This document shows, piece after piece, positions 36,705 to 45,298 of a stretch of 64,000 nt of DNA (within the stretch, counting starts at the first letter, position 1; every line of letters begins with the position of its first letter). Both the position numbers and the translations under genes were made by a program. Origin of the DNA: Bradyrhizobium betae. GTDB taxonomy: Bacteria; Pseudomonadota; Alphaproteobacteria; Rhizobiales; Xanthobacteraceae. The stretch is from assembly GCF_008932115.1 (NCBI RefSeq), contig NZ_CP044543.1:3664501-3728500 (forward strand), given 5' to 3'. The notes beneath the pieces were generated by a model that saw nothing but the letters and a program-made list of their open reading frames with translations, did no database searches and was not told the DNA's origin.

Positions 36705-37456
36705 CGATGGCGCCCTATATGCGGCTGCGGCAGATTTGTCTGGTCGCGCCGCAGCTCGCGCCCGTGATCTCGGACATCGCCGAGATCATGGGCCTCGCGG
36801 TCTGCTACCGCGACGGCAATGTCGCCAAATACGGCCTGGAGAACGCGCTGCTTCCGGTCGACACGATTCTGCTGGAGGTGGTCGCGCCGTTCAAGGACGG
36901 CACCACGGCCGGCCGCTTCATCGAGAAGACCGGCGGTCGCGGCGGCTACATGGCGATCTTCTGCTGCAACGATCCGGACGAACGCGGCCGCAACGCCAAT
37001 GCGATAGGCGTGCGCACCGCCAATGTGATCGACCACGCGCCCTATCACGGCGTGCAGCTCCACCCCCGCGACTGCCGCGCCGCCTTCATCGAGTTCAACC
37101 ACACCGACGGCAGCGACGACATTCTTGGTGCCTATCCGCCGGCGGGTCCCGACTGGCAGACGTTCATCCGCAAGGATGTGACGCAGGCGCTGACCGCGGT
37201 GGAGATGCAGAGCCCGGATCCGCAAGGGCTGGCGGAGCATTGGGGCAAGATCATCGGCGTTGCGCCGGGTGGCGATGCCGAACTGAAGCTGCCCAATGCG
37301 ACCTTCCGGTTCGTGAAGGGCGCCAGCGAAATCATGAGCGCGCTGGAGTTTCGGGTGGCGGATGCTGCGAGCGTGCTGCATGCCGCGAAAGCCAGGGGGC
37401 TCGCGGTGGCGGGGAACGAGTTCTTGCTTGGCGGGGTGACGTTCCGCGTCAGTTGA
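36701..37456 (+). CDS. VOC/glyoxalase-like protein
   Basis: 251 residues starting at an ATG that overlaps the previous stop. Two paired beta-alpha-beta-beta-beta units are suggested: RLRQICLVAPQLAPVISDIAEIM and VTAVEMQSPDPQGLAEHWGKI mark the two module starts. Metal ligands are not obvious; the His after the first module start is missing (VAP). VOC proteins include dioxygenases, isomerases and lyases, so function is open. Overlap with the hydratase gene suggests a shared pathway. Confidence 0.7.
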   Translation: MTMAPYMRLRQICLVAPQLAPVISDIAEIMGLAVCYRDGNVAKYGLENALLPVDTILLEVVAPFKDGTTAGRFIEKTGGRGGYMAIFCCNDPDERGRNANAIGVRTANVIDHAPYHGVQLHPRDCRAAFIEFNHTDGSDDILGAYPPAGPDWQTFIRKDVTQALTAVEMQSPDPQGLAEHWGKIIGVAPGGDAELKLPNATFRFVKGASEIMSALEFRVADAASVLHAAKARGLAVAGNEFLLGGVTFRVS

Positions 37457-37474
37457 TTCGCTTCATCGTTATCC

Positions 37475-37626
37475 GTCACCCCCGCGCAATGGCGAAGCCA
37501 TTGTCGCTGGAGGTGCTCGCCCCTTCGGCGAGCCTCGAAGGGCGACGGCCACCGGCGGGGCCGCTCATCCTTCGAGGCTCCCTGCACGGTGCTGGGCACC
37601 GCGCAGCTCGCGCCTCAGGATGACGG
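37475..37626. repeat. Dispersed hairpin repeat, family F
   Basis: It begins GTCACCCCCGCGCAATGGCG and ends CTCAGGATGACG; inner arms include CCCCTTCGGCGAGCCTCGAA and TTCGAGGCTC. It lies between convergent genes ending at 37456 and 37662. Confidence 0.65.
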
Positions 37627-37661
37627 GTTGAGAGAGGGCGTGCAGCGATACGCCGCTGCAA

Positions 37662-38474
37662 TCACCGCCCCTTAAAATTCGCCGTCCGCCGCTCTTCCGT
37701 GGCCTTGACGCCTTCCTTGAAATCTTCCGTCGCGCGCAATCTCGTCTGCTCGGCGAGCTCGTGATTCGTCGCGGCCATCACACGGTCGGCGAGGCCCGCG
37801 CGCATCGTGGCGCGGGTGGAGAGGAGACCGAGCGGGGAGCATTCGGCGATCTCGGCGGCGAGCTTCATCGCGCCAGCCTTCACCTGGTCCTGCGGCACCA
37901 GTACATTGGCGAGGCCCCACTTCACCGCTTCTTCGCCGGTGACGCGGCGGCTGGTGTAGAACATCAGCTCCGCGTTGTTCTTGCCGATCAGCTCCGGCAG
38001 CGTCGTGGTCAGGCCGAAGCCGGGATGGAAGCCGAGCTTGGTAAAATTCGCGGAGAAGCGGGCTTCGGGGCAGGTGACGCGGAAGTCCGCCGAGACCGCG
38101 AGGCCGAGGCCGCCGCCGATGGCCGCGCCTTGCACGGCCGCCACGATCGGCTTCTTGGCGCGGAAGATGCGCACGGCCTGGAGGTAGAGATGGTTGATCG
38201 GGCCGAGGTTGTCGGCCGGGTCGCCCTTTTTCTCGGCCTCGCGCGCTTCCTGCTCTTGCCGCGCGGGATCGCCGAAATTGGCGCCGGCGCAAAACGCCTT
38301 GCCCTGTGCCGACAGCACGGAGCTGCGGATCTCGATGTCGCGGTCGAACTCGTCGAGCGCGTCCGCGATCTGGTTGATCAGCGAGATGTCGAAGAAGTTC
38401 AGCGGCGGGCGCCGGATCTCGATGGTGCCGACGTGGCCGACTTTTTCGACGCCGATATCTGTATAGGTGCTCAT
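37662..38474 (-). CDS. Enoyl-CoA hydratase/isomerase family protein
   Basis: 270 residues. Crotonase motifs are EIRRPPLNFFDISLINQI at the start, GKAFCAGANFGDP and AAVQGAAIGGGLGLAVSADF for the oxyanion hole, and FTKLGFHPGFGLTTTLPEL where the second catalytic acid is lost (HPGFG), unlike true hydratases. It is encoded last in a minus-strand unit after two acyl-CoA dehydrogenases (gap 15 bp), so a role in fatty-acid, steroid or aromatic acyl-CoA breakdown is likely but the substrate is unknown. Confidence 0.9.
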   Translation of the reverse strand: MSTYTDIGVEKVGHVGTIEIRRPPLNFFDISLINQIADALDEFDRDIEIRSSVLSAQGKAFCAGANFGDPARQEQEAREAEKKGDPADNLGPINHLYLQAVRIFRAKKPIVAAVQGAAIGGGLGLAVSADFRVTCPEARFSANFTKLGFHPGFGLTTTLPELIGKNNAELMFYTSRRVTGEEAVKWGLANVLVPQDQVKAGAMKLAAEIAECSPLGLLSTRATMRAGLADRVMAATNHELAEQTRLRATEDFKEGVKATEERRTANFKGR

Positions 38475-38489
38475 GATGTCCTCGAAGCG

Positions 38490-39650
38490 TTAGCGCAGAC
38501 CAAGTCCGCGCGCGATGATGCCGCGCAGCACCTCGGTGGTGCCGCCCTGGATGGTGAGTTTCGGTGCGGTCTTGATGGCGAAGTCGAGCTGCTGCTCCAG
38601 CGTCTCGCGGTTGGTCGCGGTCTCCTCGACGAAGGCGGCGAGATCGCGCACGCGATGTGGAAGCTGCTGCTCCCAGACGGTGCCGATGTCCTTGACGATG
38701 GAGGCCTCCACCACCGGTTCCTTGCCGGCCTGCAGCATGCCGGCAACCGAGACCGACATGCGCCGCATGGTGTGGAGCTGCGCCACGAGCCGGCCGATGC
38801 CTTCGGCGCTGCGCGTGTCCGGGTTGGGGCCGACCGCGCGGACCAGCTCGGTCAGCACGTAATAGGTCTCGAGGAAGCGCTCGGGGCCCGAGCGTTCATA
38901 AGCGAGCTCCGACGTCGCCTGCTTCCAGGCGCCGTCGACCTCACCGAGCACGTGATCCTCGGGCACGAAGAAGTCGGTGAAGACGACCTCGTTGAATTCG
39001 TACTGGCCGGTGATCTGGCCGATCGGGTTCACCTGGATACCCGGCTGCTTCATCTTGACCAAAAACTGCGTCAGGCCGTGACGACGGTTTTCCTTGGTCG
39101 GCGGCGAGGTCCGGAAGATCGCGATCATGTAGTCGGCGATATGCGCCGACGAGGTCCAGATCTTGGTGCCGTTGATGAGATAGCCGCCGTCGGTCTTGGT
39201 CGCGCGCGTCTTGGCGGCGAACAGGTCCGAGCCGGAGTTCGGCTCGCTCATGCCGATGGCGAAGCAGATCTCGCCGCGGCAGATCCGCGGCAGGATATCC
39301 ATCTTGATATGCTCGGGCGCGTACTTGATCAGCACCGGCCCGCTCTGACGGTCCGCGACGAAGAAGCGCCGCGTCGGCGCGTTGGCCACGCGCATCTCCT
39401 CGGTCACCACGTAGCGCTCGAGGAAGGAGCGCTCCTGGCCGCCATATTTCTTCGGCCAGGTCATGCCGAGCCAGCCCTTGGCGCCGACCCGGCGGGAAAA
39501 CTCCGGCGCGTCGGTATCTTCACGGTTGGGCTTATGCGGATCGAAGGTGCCGGCGGCGATTTCCTCGGCGAGGAATGCGCGCACTTCCTTGCGCAATTGC
39601 TCGCACTTCTCGGGCAGGCGGATCGGATCGAAACGGAGGGCAGCGGTCAT
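38490..39650 (-). CDS. Acyl-CoA dehydrogenase (large-subunit type)
   Basis: 386 residues. Typical FAD-dependent acyl-CoA dehydrogenase segments are CFAIGMSEPNSGSDLFAAKT, GTKIWTSSAHIADYMI and, near the end, IQGGTTEVLRGIIARGLGL. Together with the gene at 39669 it forms the kind of alpha-beta heteromeric pair known for steroid side-chain and other bulky acyl-CoAs (from family knowledge). The enzyme would introduce a 2,3-double bond and pass electrons to an electron-transfer flavoprotein. It lies 18 bp after the companion gene. Confidence 0.92.
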   Translation of the reverse strand: MTAALRFDPIRLPEKCEQLRKEVRAFLAEEIAAGTFDPHKPNREDTDAPEFSRRVGAKGWLGMTWPKKYGGQERSFLERYVVTEEMRVANAPTRRFFVADRQSGPVLIKYAPEHIKMDILPRICRGEICFAIGMSEPNSGSDLFAAKTRATKTDGGYLINGTKIWTSSAHIADYMIAIFRTSPPTKENRRHGLTQFLVKMKQPGIQVNPIGQITGQYEFNEVVFTDFFVPEDHVLGEVDGAWKQATSELAYERSGPERFLETYYVLTELVRAVGPNPDTRSAEGIGRLVAQLHTMRRMSVSVAGMLQAGKEPVVEASIVKDIGTVWEQQLPHRVRDLAAFVEETATNRETLEQQLDFAIKTAPKLTIQGGTTEVLRGIIARGLGLR

Positions 39651-39668
39651 TGTTGTTTCGTCTCCTGA

Positions 39669-40733
39669 TCAGCGCGACGCCACGAGCGGCCACAATTCAT
39701 CGGCACCACGGCTCGCGACCAGCTTGCCGAGCTCGACGGCCCAATGGCTCTCCGAGCCGAAATCGTCGCGCCAGGCCAGCGCCCGCAGCGAGTAACGGTG
39801 CAGGATGTGCTCGATGGTGAAGCCGATCGCGCCGTGGACCTGATGCGCGATGGCGCCACCCTTTTCCGCGGCTTCGGCGCAGCGGATCTTTGCGGAGGCG
39901 GCTTCGAGATAGACCGCGTCGTCGAATGACTTTGCATTCGCGATCGCGTCGGCCGCGGAGGTCGCGGCTGCGAGCGCTGCGGCGGACTCGCCGGCAAGAC
40001 GGGCGAGATTGTGCTGCACCGCCTGGAATTTCGAGATCTTCTTCTCGAAGGCGACGCGCTCGTTGGAATAGCGCACGGAGATGTCGAGCATCGCTTCCAG
40101 CGCGCCCGCGATCTGAAGGCTGCGCGCGACGCCGCCCATCAGCATCAGGCTGGTCTGGTCCACGCCATCAGGCGCGGCCTTGATGGTGACGGGCTGGACC
40201 TTGTCGAGCGTGACGGTGTCGCTGTGGTCGTAGCCGACATTGAGGCCGGATTCGATGCGTCCCTTGCCGGCGTCGACCAGTGCGATGCAGACGCCGTCCT
40301 TGCCGTGGGCCAGCACCGCGAAGTGCTTGGCGGCCTTCGCAAAGGGTACGCCACGGGCACGGCCCGAGAGCGCGCCGTCGGCATCGAGCGTGATGCGGTC
40401 TCTTGGAGAGGCCGGCAGCACCGTCATCTCACCTTCCGGCGAGGTGATCTTCGCCTGCGCCAGCAGCCATCCGGCCAGCATCGTTTCGGCCAGGGGAACT
40501 GCGACCGCGAAACGGCCGGCGGCGTTCAGCAGCGCAAAGCCGTCGGCGAGGCTCGCACCGGAGCCGCCGAGATCGTCCGGCACCCATGACAAGGGCAGGC
40601 CGGCTTCGCTCAGCGCCTGCCACAGCGGCGCCTGCCACGAATTCTTCTTGTCATTATTGATCGTCTGCGGGTCGGCGAGATCGGCGAAGATTTTCTCCGC
40701 GGTCTCGACGACGATATTGTCACTCTCCGCCAC
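39669..40733 (-). CDS. Acyl-CoA dehydrogenase (companion subunit)
   Basis: 354 residues, shorter and more divergent than its partner. Helical acyl-CoA dehydrogenase features are LPLSWVPDDLGGSGASLAD, RVAFEKKISKFQAVQHNLAR and IAHQVHGAIGFTIEHILHR, the last replacing the usual catalytic region. The central FAD motif of the large type is weak, as expected for a heteromeric partner. It is the first gene of the minus-strand unit and faces the SDR gene across a 249-bp divergent gap (40734-40982) in which nothing else is recognised. Confidence 0.88.
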   Translation of the reverse strand: MAESDNIVVETAEKIFADLADPQTINNDKKNSWQAPLWQALSEAGLPLSWVPDDLGGSGASLADGFALLNAAGRFAVAVPLAETMLAGWLLAQAKITSPEGEMTVLPASPRDRITLDADGALSGRARGVPFAKAAKHFAVLAHGKDGVCIALVDAGKGRIESGLNVGYDHSDTVTLDKVQPVTIKAAPDGVDQTSLMLMGGVARSLQIAGALEAMLDISVRYSNERVAFEKKISKFQAVQHNLARLAGESAAALAAATSAADAIANAKSFDDAVYLEAASAKIRCAEAAEKGGAIAHQVHGAIGFTIEHILHRYSLRALAWRDDFGSESHWAVELGKLVASRGADELWPLVASR

Positions 40734-40982
40734 AGCGTTCCCCGTGTTTTGCCATTGGCGCGGTCCGCCCGGTCGGTGCGGCGCGCGGTCTCTTTCTGCG
40801 CCCGATGATCGGAAAAAGCCATGGCCCTGACAAGCGTTGACCGCAGGCCCATCTGCGGCTCCGGCATGGGCGCGAGGAGCACTCTGGACTAATTCCGCTT
40901 AGCGGAGTTTGCTCGATTTGCAGGGCGCGGCAAACTCGCTAAACAAGGCGCCAGCAATTCGATAACGGGGAAGGAAATCCGG

Positions 40983-41768
40983 ATGGCAAAAGACAGTCTG
41001 TGCGCAATCGTGACGGGGTCCGCATCCGGACTTGGTGCGGCGACCGCGGAAATTCTCGCGCGGAGCGGGGCGCGGCTCGTCATCAACTATTCGTCGAGCC
41101 AGAAGGAAGCCGAGGCCACGGCAGAGCTCTGCCGCAAGGCCGGGGCCGCAGAGGTTCTGGTCGCGCAGGGCGATGTCTCGAAAGATGAGGATTGCCGCAA
41201 GATCGTCGCCGCCGCCAGCGGCTGGGGCCGGCTCGACATCCTCGTCAACAATGCCGGCACCACCAAGCATGTGGCCCATGCCGATCTCGACGGATTGTCG
41301 GCGGAAGATTTTCAGCGCCTCTACGGCGTCAACACCATCGGACCATTCCAGATGGTGCGCGCGGCGCGCAGCCTGCTCGAGGCGGGGTCGAAAGCCTCTG
41401 GCCGGCCGTCGGCGGTGGTCAACGTGTCCTCGGTCGCCGGCATCAGCGGCGTCGGCTCGTCGATCGCCTATGCCGCGAGCAAGGGCGCGCTCAACACCAT
41501 GACGTTGTCGCTGTCGCGCGCGCTGGCGCCGCTGATCCGCGTCAACACGGTATGCCCCGGCTATATCGACACGCCCTGGTTCACCAAGGGCCGCGGCGAG
41601 GCCGGCGCCAAGCAGGTCCGCGACGGCGTGGTGGCCAAGGTGCCGCTGAAGGTTGCTTCAACCGCCGACGACATCGCGCAGCTGGTCTGCTTCCTGGCGA
41701 TGCCGGCGTCGAGCAACATGACCGGCGAAGTGGTGCGCATGGATGCGGGAATGCATTTGATTACGTGA
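40983..41768 (+). CDS. Short-chain dehydrogenase/reductase
   Basis: 261 residues. NAD(P)-binding TGSASGLG at the N-terminus, ILVNNAG in the middle, catalytic Ser in VVNVSSVAGISG and YAASKGALN (Tyr-x3-Lys) are all present, so it should be active. The substrate is likely a hydroxyacyl or cyclic alcohol, judged from the neighbouring acyl-CoA dehydrogenases. The start is preceded by GGGAAGGAAA. It diverges from the acyl-CoA dehydrogenase unit. Confidence 0.92.
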   Translation: MAKDSLCAIVTGSASGLGAATAEILARSGARLVINYSSSQKEAEATAELCRKAGAAEVLVAQGDVSKDEDCRKIVAAASGWGRLDILVNNAGTTKHVAHADLDGLSAEDFQRLYGVNTIGPFQMVRAARSLLEAGSKASGRPSAVVNVSSVAGISGVGSSIAYAASKGALNTMTLSLSRALAPLIRVNTVCPGYIDTPWFTKGRGEAGAKQVRDGVVAKVPLKVASTADDIAQLVCFLAMPASSNMTGEVVRMDAGMHLIT

Positions 41769-41798
41769 GTGATACCGCGCTGCGCGCGTCACACGAGA

Positions 41799-41959
41799 TG
41801 TCGTCCCCGCGAACGCGGGGACCCATAACCCCAGGGAGGAGTTTGACGGGATACGGGTCACTCCGAGTCGTCGCCAAACTCCTCGCTGTGGCTATGGCGA
41901 CGAGCGCAAGCGCTCGCGCGGAGGTCCCGGATCTGCGCTTTGCTTGTCCGGGACGACAG
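41799..41959. repeat. Dispersed hairpin repeat, family A (copy 5)
   Basis: TGTCGTCCCCGCGAACGCGG, then ACCCATAACCCCAGGGAGGA, and at the right CTTGTCCGGGACGACAGT; inner GTCACTCCGAGTCGTCGCCA matches copies 1 and 4. It lies between convergent genes. Confidence 0.78.
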
Positions 41960-41998
41960 TGGAGTTTGTGGCGCGAGATTCGCGCTTCGCGACAGCCG

Positions 41999-42271
41999 CT
42001 ACCCCTTGATCACGCCACTCGCCACCAGCCGGTGCCAGATGAACAGCACCACCACGGCGCCGATCGTGGCCATGATGAAGCCGGCACCCTGGTCGGGGCT
42101 GTAGTGTCCGATCTCCTGGCCGATGAAGGTCGCTAGAAATGCCCCGGCGATACCGAGGATGGTGGTGAGGATGAAGCCGCTCGGGTTGTTCGGTCCCGGC
42201 GCGAGCCAGCGCGCGATGAGGCCGGCGATGAAGCCGACGACGATGATCCACAACAGGCCGCCGAAACTCAT
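41999..42271 (-). CDS. GlsB/YeaQ/YmgE-family membrane protein
   Basis: 90 residues, almost entirely three membrane helices, with the family pattern LLWIIVVGFIAGLIARWLAPG and GFILTTILGIAGAFLATFIG. These small transglycosylase-associated proteins are stress-induced in other bacteria but their molecular job is unknown. The next gene upstream on the same strand starts 40 bp away from this start, so they may be co-transcribed. Confidence 0.93.
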   Translation of the reverse strand: MSFGGLLWIIVVGFIAGLIARWLAPGPNNPSGFILTTILGIAGAFLATFIGQEIGHYSPDQGAGFIMATIGAVVVLFIWHRLVASGVIKG

Positions 42272-42310
42272 GACTGTGCTTTCCTTCCTGAATTCGTAGA
42301 TCAGGCGCTG

Positions 42311-42925
42311 TTAAATTCTGCCCGAGAGCTCGTTCTCGGTCGGCAGCCGCCCGTCCGGCGTCAGATGGTCGATCACTTGAGGCAGGTACTGGCTGAGGCC
42401 GGAGAGCAGTTCCTCGCGTGACAGGCCGCTCTGGGCGGACAGGCTTTCGATCTGGTCGGCGCCGAGCGCCTTGGCGAGATCGCCGGGCGCGATCGCCTTG
42501 TTCTCACCCTTGCCGACCCAGGTGCTCGCGGTGTCGCCATGGCCGCCCTGCTGGAGCTGGTTGAGGAGATCGCCGAGCCCGCCGCTGAGCACGCTGCCGG
42601 CCGCGCCGCCCGCCAGCAGGCCGCCGAGGCCGCCCTTCAAGAGGTCACCAAGGCCGCCGCTTCCGCCAAGTGCGCCACCAAGTGCGCCTCCGAGGCCACC
42701 GCCTGCGCCCGCATTCACCGGCGGGGGGAGCTGCGTCGGCGCCGGGGACGGCTGTGGCGCGCTGCCGGACTGGTTGGCTGTCATGTGCTTGAAAGCTTTC
42801 CAGGCGAGCAGGCCGAGCAGCGCCATGGTCATCGGCGACATGCCGCCGGAGGATTTCTCAGAGCTTGGCGTGCTCGGGCCGCGCGGGCCGTTCTGCATGC
42901 CGTTGAGGACGTCGAGCAAACCCAT
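42311..42925 (-). CDS. YidB-family protein with glycine-rich linker
   Basis: 204 residues from ATG 42925 (AAAGGAG upstream). A hydrophobic segment (MTMALLGLLAWKAFKHM) is followed by a glycine-rich stretch of about 60 residues (GGLGGALGG repeats), then the conserved YidB C-terminus: STWVGKGENKAIAPGDLAKA, the helical LSAQSGLSREELLSGLSQYL and LTPDGRLP. The function of YidB proteins is unknown. It is upstream of the GlsB gene on the same strand. Confidence 0.82.
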   Translation of the reverse strand: MGLLDVLNGMQNGPRGPSTPSSEKSSGGMSPMTMALLGLLAWKAFKHMTANQSGSAPQPSPAPTQLPPPVNAGAGGGLGGALGGALGGSGGLGDLLKGGLGGLLAGGAAGSVLSGGLGDLLNQLQQGGHGDTASTWVGKGENKAIAPGDLAKALGADQIESLSAQSGLSREELLSGLSQYLPQVIDHLTPDGRLPTENELSGRI

Positions 42926-43083
42926 GGCGTTCTCCTTTGGCGATCTTTTGCCGGAAACAAGCCCCATCCGAAAACATATGAGGCTCTCATGACCGTTACA
43001 AGGCGATTGCACTGCAACCGTTCCATGGGCAGCAGTCGTCTCCTCTGCTATCGAAGGCGTGTCGTTCAGGGGAGCAAGGTCTG

Positions 43084-44091
43084 GTGGTTACGGATCGACC
43101 GATCGTGGTGGCCGGCGCGGGCGCCATCGGCTGTTTCGTCGGTGGAATGCTGGCGGCCGCTGGCCGCCGCGTCGCGCTGCTGGCGCGGCCGCGGGTGAAG
43201 GCCGAGATCGAGCGGTTCGGCCTGCGGCTGACCGATTTCGACGGCTCCGAGAAGAAGTTGGGTCCAGGCCAGCTCGCGCTGTCGGAGGATGCTTCGATCC
43301 TCTACAGTGCCGGCATCGTGCTGGTCACGGTGAAGAGCGCCGACACCGCCGATGTCGCGGACCAGATCGCGCAGCATGCGCCGCAGGATGCCGTCATCAT
43401 CTCCCTGCAAAACGGCGTCGGCAATGTCGCGGTTTTGCGCGAGCGCCTGGCCGGGCGGCGCGTGCTCGCCGGCATGGTGCCGTTCAACGTGATCGCGATG
43501 GGTGAGGGGCGCTTCCACCGCTCGACCTCCGGCGACATTCATGTCGGCGAAGACGAAGCGAACACGGCTGCGGCGCTGTCGGTGCCCGGCCTCACGATCC
43601 GTGCCAGCCGCGACATCGCCGGCGTGCAATGGGGCAAGCTGATCATCAATCTCAACAACGCACTCAGCGCGCTGTCCGACATGCCGCTCGCCGCGCAATT
43701 GGCGAACCGGGACTGGCGAAGATTGTTTGCCGACCAGATGGCCGAGGGCCTGGCTGCGCTGAAGGCGGCCGGCATCACGCCGGTCTCGGCGACGCCGATC
43801 CCGGCGAACTGGACGCCGGTCTTGCTGAGGCTGCCGGATGTGATCTTCAACGCGATCCTCGGACGCACGATGAAGATCGACCCGGAGGCGCGCTCGTCGA
43901 TGTGGCAGGATCTGAAGCTGGGCCGCAAGACCGAGATTGACTACCTCCAGGGCGCGGTCATCGCGCTTGCCGAGCAAAACAAGGTCGGCGTGCCGCTGAT
44001 GCGCCGCATTGTTGCGCTGATCAAGGAGGCCGAAGCAGCCGGCAGCGGTCCGCCGCGGCTGACGCCGCAGCAGATTCGGGGCGTGGCTTGA
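43084..44091 (+). CDS. 2-dehydropantoate 2-reductase family protein
   Basis: 335 residues from GTG 43084. The dinucleotide-binding motif GAGAIGCFVGGML opens the protein, LVTVKSADTADVADQIA holds the conserved Lys region, and WGKLIINLNNALSAL with the C-terminal helical domain is typical of PanE/ApbA. In pantothenate synthesis PanE reduces ketopantoate with NADPH, but many homologues act on other 2-oxo acids, so a symbol is not given. It is divergent from the YidB gene. Confidence 0.88.
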   Translation: MVTDRPIVVAGAGAIGCFVGGMLAAAGRRVALLARPRVKAEIERFGLRLTDFDGSEKKLGPGQLALSEDASILYSAGIVLVTVKSADTADVADQIAQHAPQDAVIISLQNGVGNVAVLRERLAGRRVLAGMVPFNVIAMGEGRFHRSTSGDIHVGEDEANTAAALSVPGLTIRASRDIAGVQWGKLIINLNNALSALSDMPLAAQLANRDWRRLFADQMAEGLAALKAAGITPVSATPIPANWTPVLLRLPDVIFNAILGRTMKIDPEARSSMWQDLKLGRKTEIDYLQGAVIALAEQNKVGVPLMRRIVALIKEAEAAGSGPPRLTPQQIRGVA

Positions 44092-44109
44092 AAGTGATGG
44101 AGGGACGCG

Positions 44110-44325
44110 ATGAGGCGTTGTCTAACGATCGGGCTCGCGCTGGCCGCGCTCTGCGGCGCATCGACACTCGCCCTGGCAAGGCCACCGACGGTGATGAACT
44201 CTCCCGGCTATGACAGGCGATTGCAGGAGAGCCGATCGCAATTGGGCAGCTCGCCGGCGGTCATGGAGCCGGCGGGCACGTCGGTGGTCAAACCGAAGCG
44301 CAGTAAGAAGAAGCATCCGAACTGA
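44110..44325 (+). CDS. Small secreted hypothetical protein
   Basis: 71 residues with a signal peptide (MRRCLTIGLALAALCGASTL, cleavage near ALA). The mature part is short, polar and ends in a basic run KPKRSKKKHPN. GGAGGG is 5-6 bases before the ATG. No family recognised. It follows the PanE-like gene by 18 bp and may share its transcript. Confidence 0.6.
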   Translation: MRRCLTIGLALAALCGASTLALARPPTVMNSPGYDRRLQESRSQLGSSPAVMEPAGTSVVKPKRSKKKHPN

Positions 44326-44329
44326 GCTT

Positions 44330-44421
44330 GTAGGGTGGGCAGAGCGAAGCGTGCCCACCATCGTCTTTCTTGCCGGAGTGGTGGGCACGGCGCGCCAAGC
44401 GCGCGCCTTTGCCCACCCTAC
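44330..44421. repeat. Dispersed hairpin repeat, family G
   Basis: GTAGGGTGGGCAGAGCGAAG at the left and CGCCTTTGCCCACCCTAC at the right, with inner GTGCCCACCATCG and GGTGGGCAC, form two nested inverted pairs. It lies between convergent genes. Confidence 0.7.
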
Positions 44422-44468
44422 ATTCTAAGCTCGTCCGGGACGACAGCGGAGTTTGCCGCGTCAGCAGC

Positions 44469-45089
44469 TCACCCCTTCTTCGCCGGCTTGCTCGGCGTCG
44501 GGTTGAACAGCTTCTTCAGATCGTTCAAGCCTTCCGATAGCCGCGGCCATTCGCAGGAGAACGAACCCTTGGCACAGGGGGGGCCCTTCGGCCGCGGGCC
44601 AATGGCCTGCTGCACCTTCGGTCGCTCCACCGGGACGGGCACGCGCTCCACCTCGGTGCGCAGCGCGACCTGCTGAAGCTGCTGCGCCTGTCGTTCCTGC
44701 TGCTCGCGCTGCTGACGCATGGCGGCCTGGGCCGCTTCATTGCTACGGCGCTGATTGGCGAGATAGGCGGTGTAGGATTCGTCGATTTTCTTCTGCTCGT
44801 CCGGCGTCGGATTAGGACCTGCGATGTCGAAGGTGCGGTCCTGCAGGAAGTCGTAATAGGAATAGCCGCCACCGGTCTTGCGCCGGCCGGCGAACTTCGC
44901 ATTGCAATCGGCAAGCGCGGAGGTCTTCTCGGTCTTGGTCGCGGCCTTCTCGGCGGCGTCGGCGCATTCCTCGAAGTCGACAGGCGCGCGCTTCCACCAT
45001 TGGGCCTGGGCATGCGACGGCGTCAGCAGAAAAAATCCTGCTGCGGCAACGAGAAGCGCCGCACGACGCGATGCAGACACGACCGACAT
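44469..45089 (-). CDS. Secreted hypothetical protein with Gln-rich coiled coil
   Basis: 206 residues. A signal peptide (ALLVAAAGFFLLTPSHAQA) is followed by a cysteine-containing helical part (VDFEECADAAEKAATK and SALADCNAKFAGRR), a Gln/Arg-rich probable coiled coil (QAAMRQQREQQERQAQQLQQ) and a tail with two further cysteines (PPCAKGSFSCEW). Family unknown; periplasmic location is likely. The gap to the divergent hydrolase gene (45090-45298) shows no other feature. Confidence 0.68.
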   Translation of the reverse strand: MSVVSASRRAALLVAAAGFFLLTPSHAQAQWWKRAPVDFEECADAAEKAATKTEKTSALADCNAKFAGRRKTGGGYSYYDFLQDRTFDIAGPNPTPDEQKKIDESYTAYLANQRRSNEAAQAAMRQQREQQERQAQQLQQVALRTEVERVPVPVERPKVQQAIGPRPKGPPCAKGSFSCEWPRLSEGLNDLKKLFNPTPSKPAKKG

Positions 45090-45298
45090 TCTACGAGAGC
45101 ATTCCTTGCAAAACTCAACCCGAACTGAGTCGAGGCGGATTTTTGCCTCTTTATCGCCGGCTTGTCACCCGTGGAACCCGGGAATTTCAGGGATGCAATG
45201 CTGACATTTTTTGCTTGACGTGGCGCTGCAGTCACAGCCGCGCGGCACCTGTTGCGTCTAGAGTTTTATCGATTTGAATGCGAAGGGGAATGTCCGTC

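Noticed and set aside
37761..39668. A 635-codon plus-strand open frame
   Set aside because: It lies opposite the enoyl-CoA hydratase and acyl-CoA dehydrogenase genes, which are certain.
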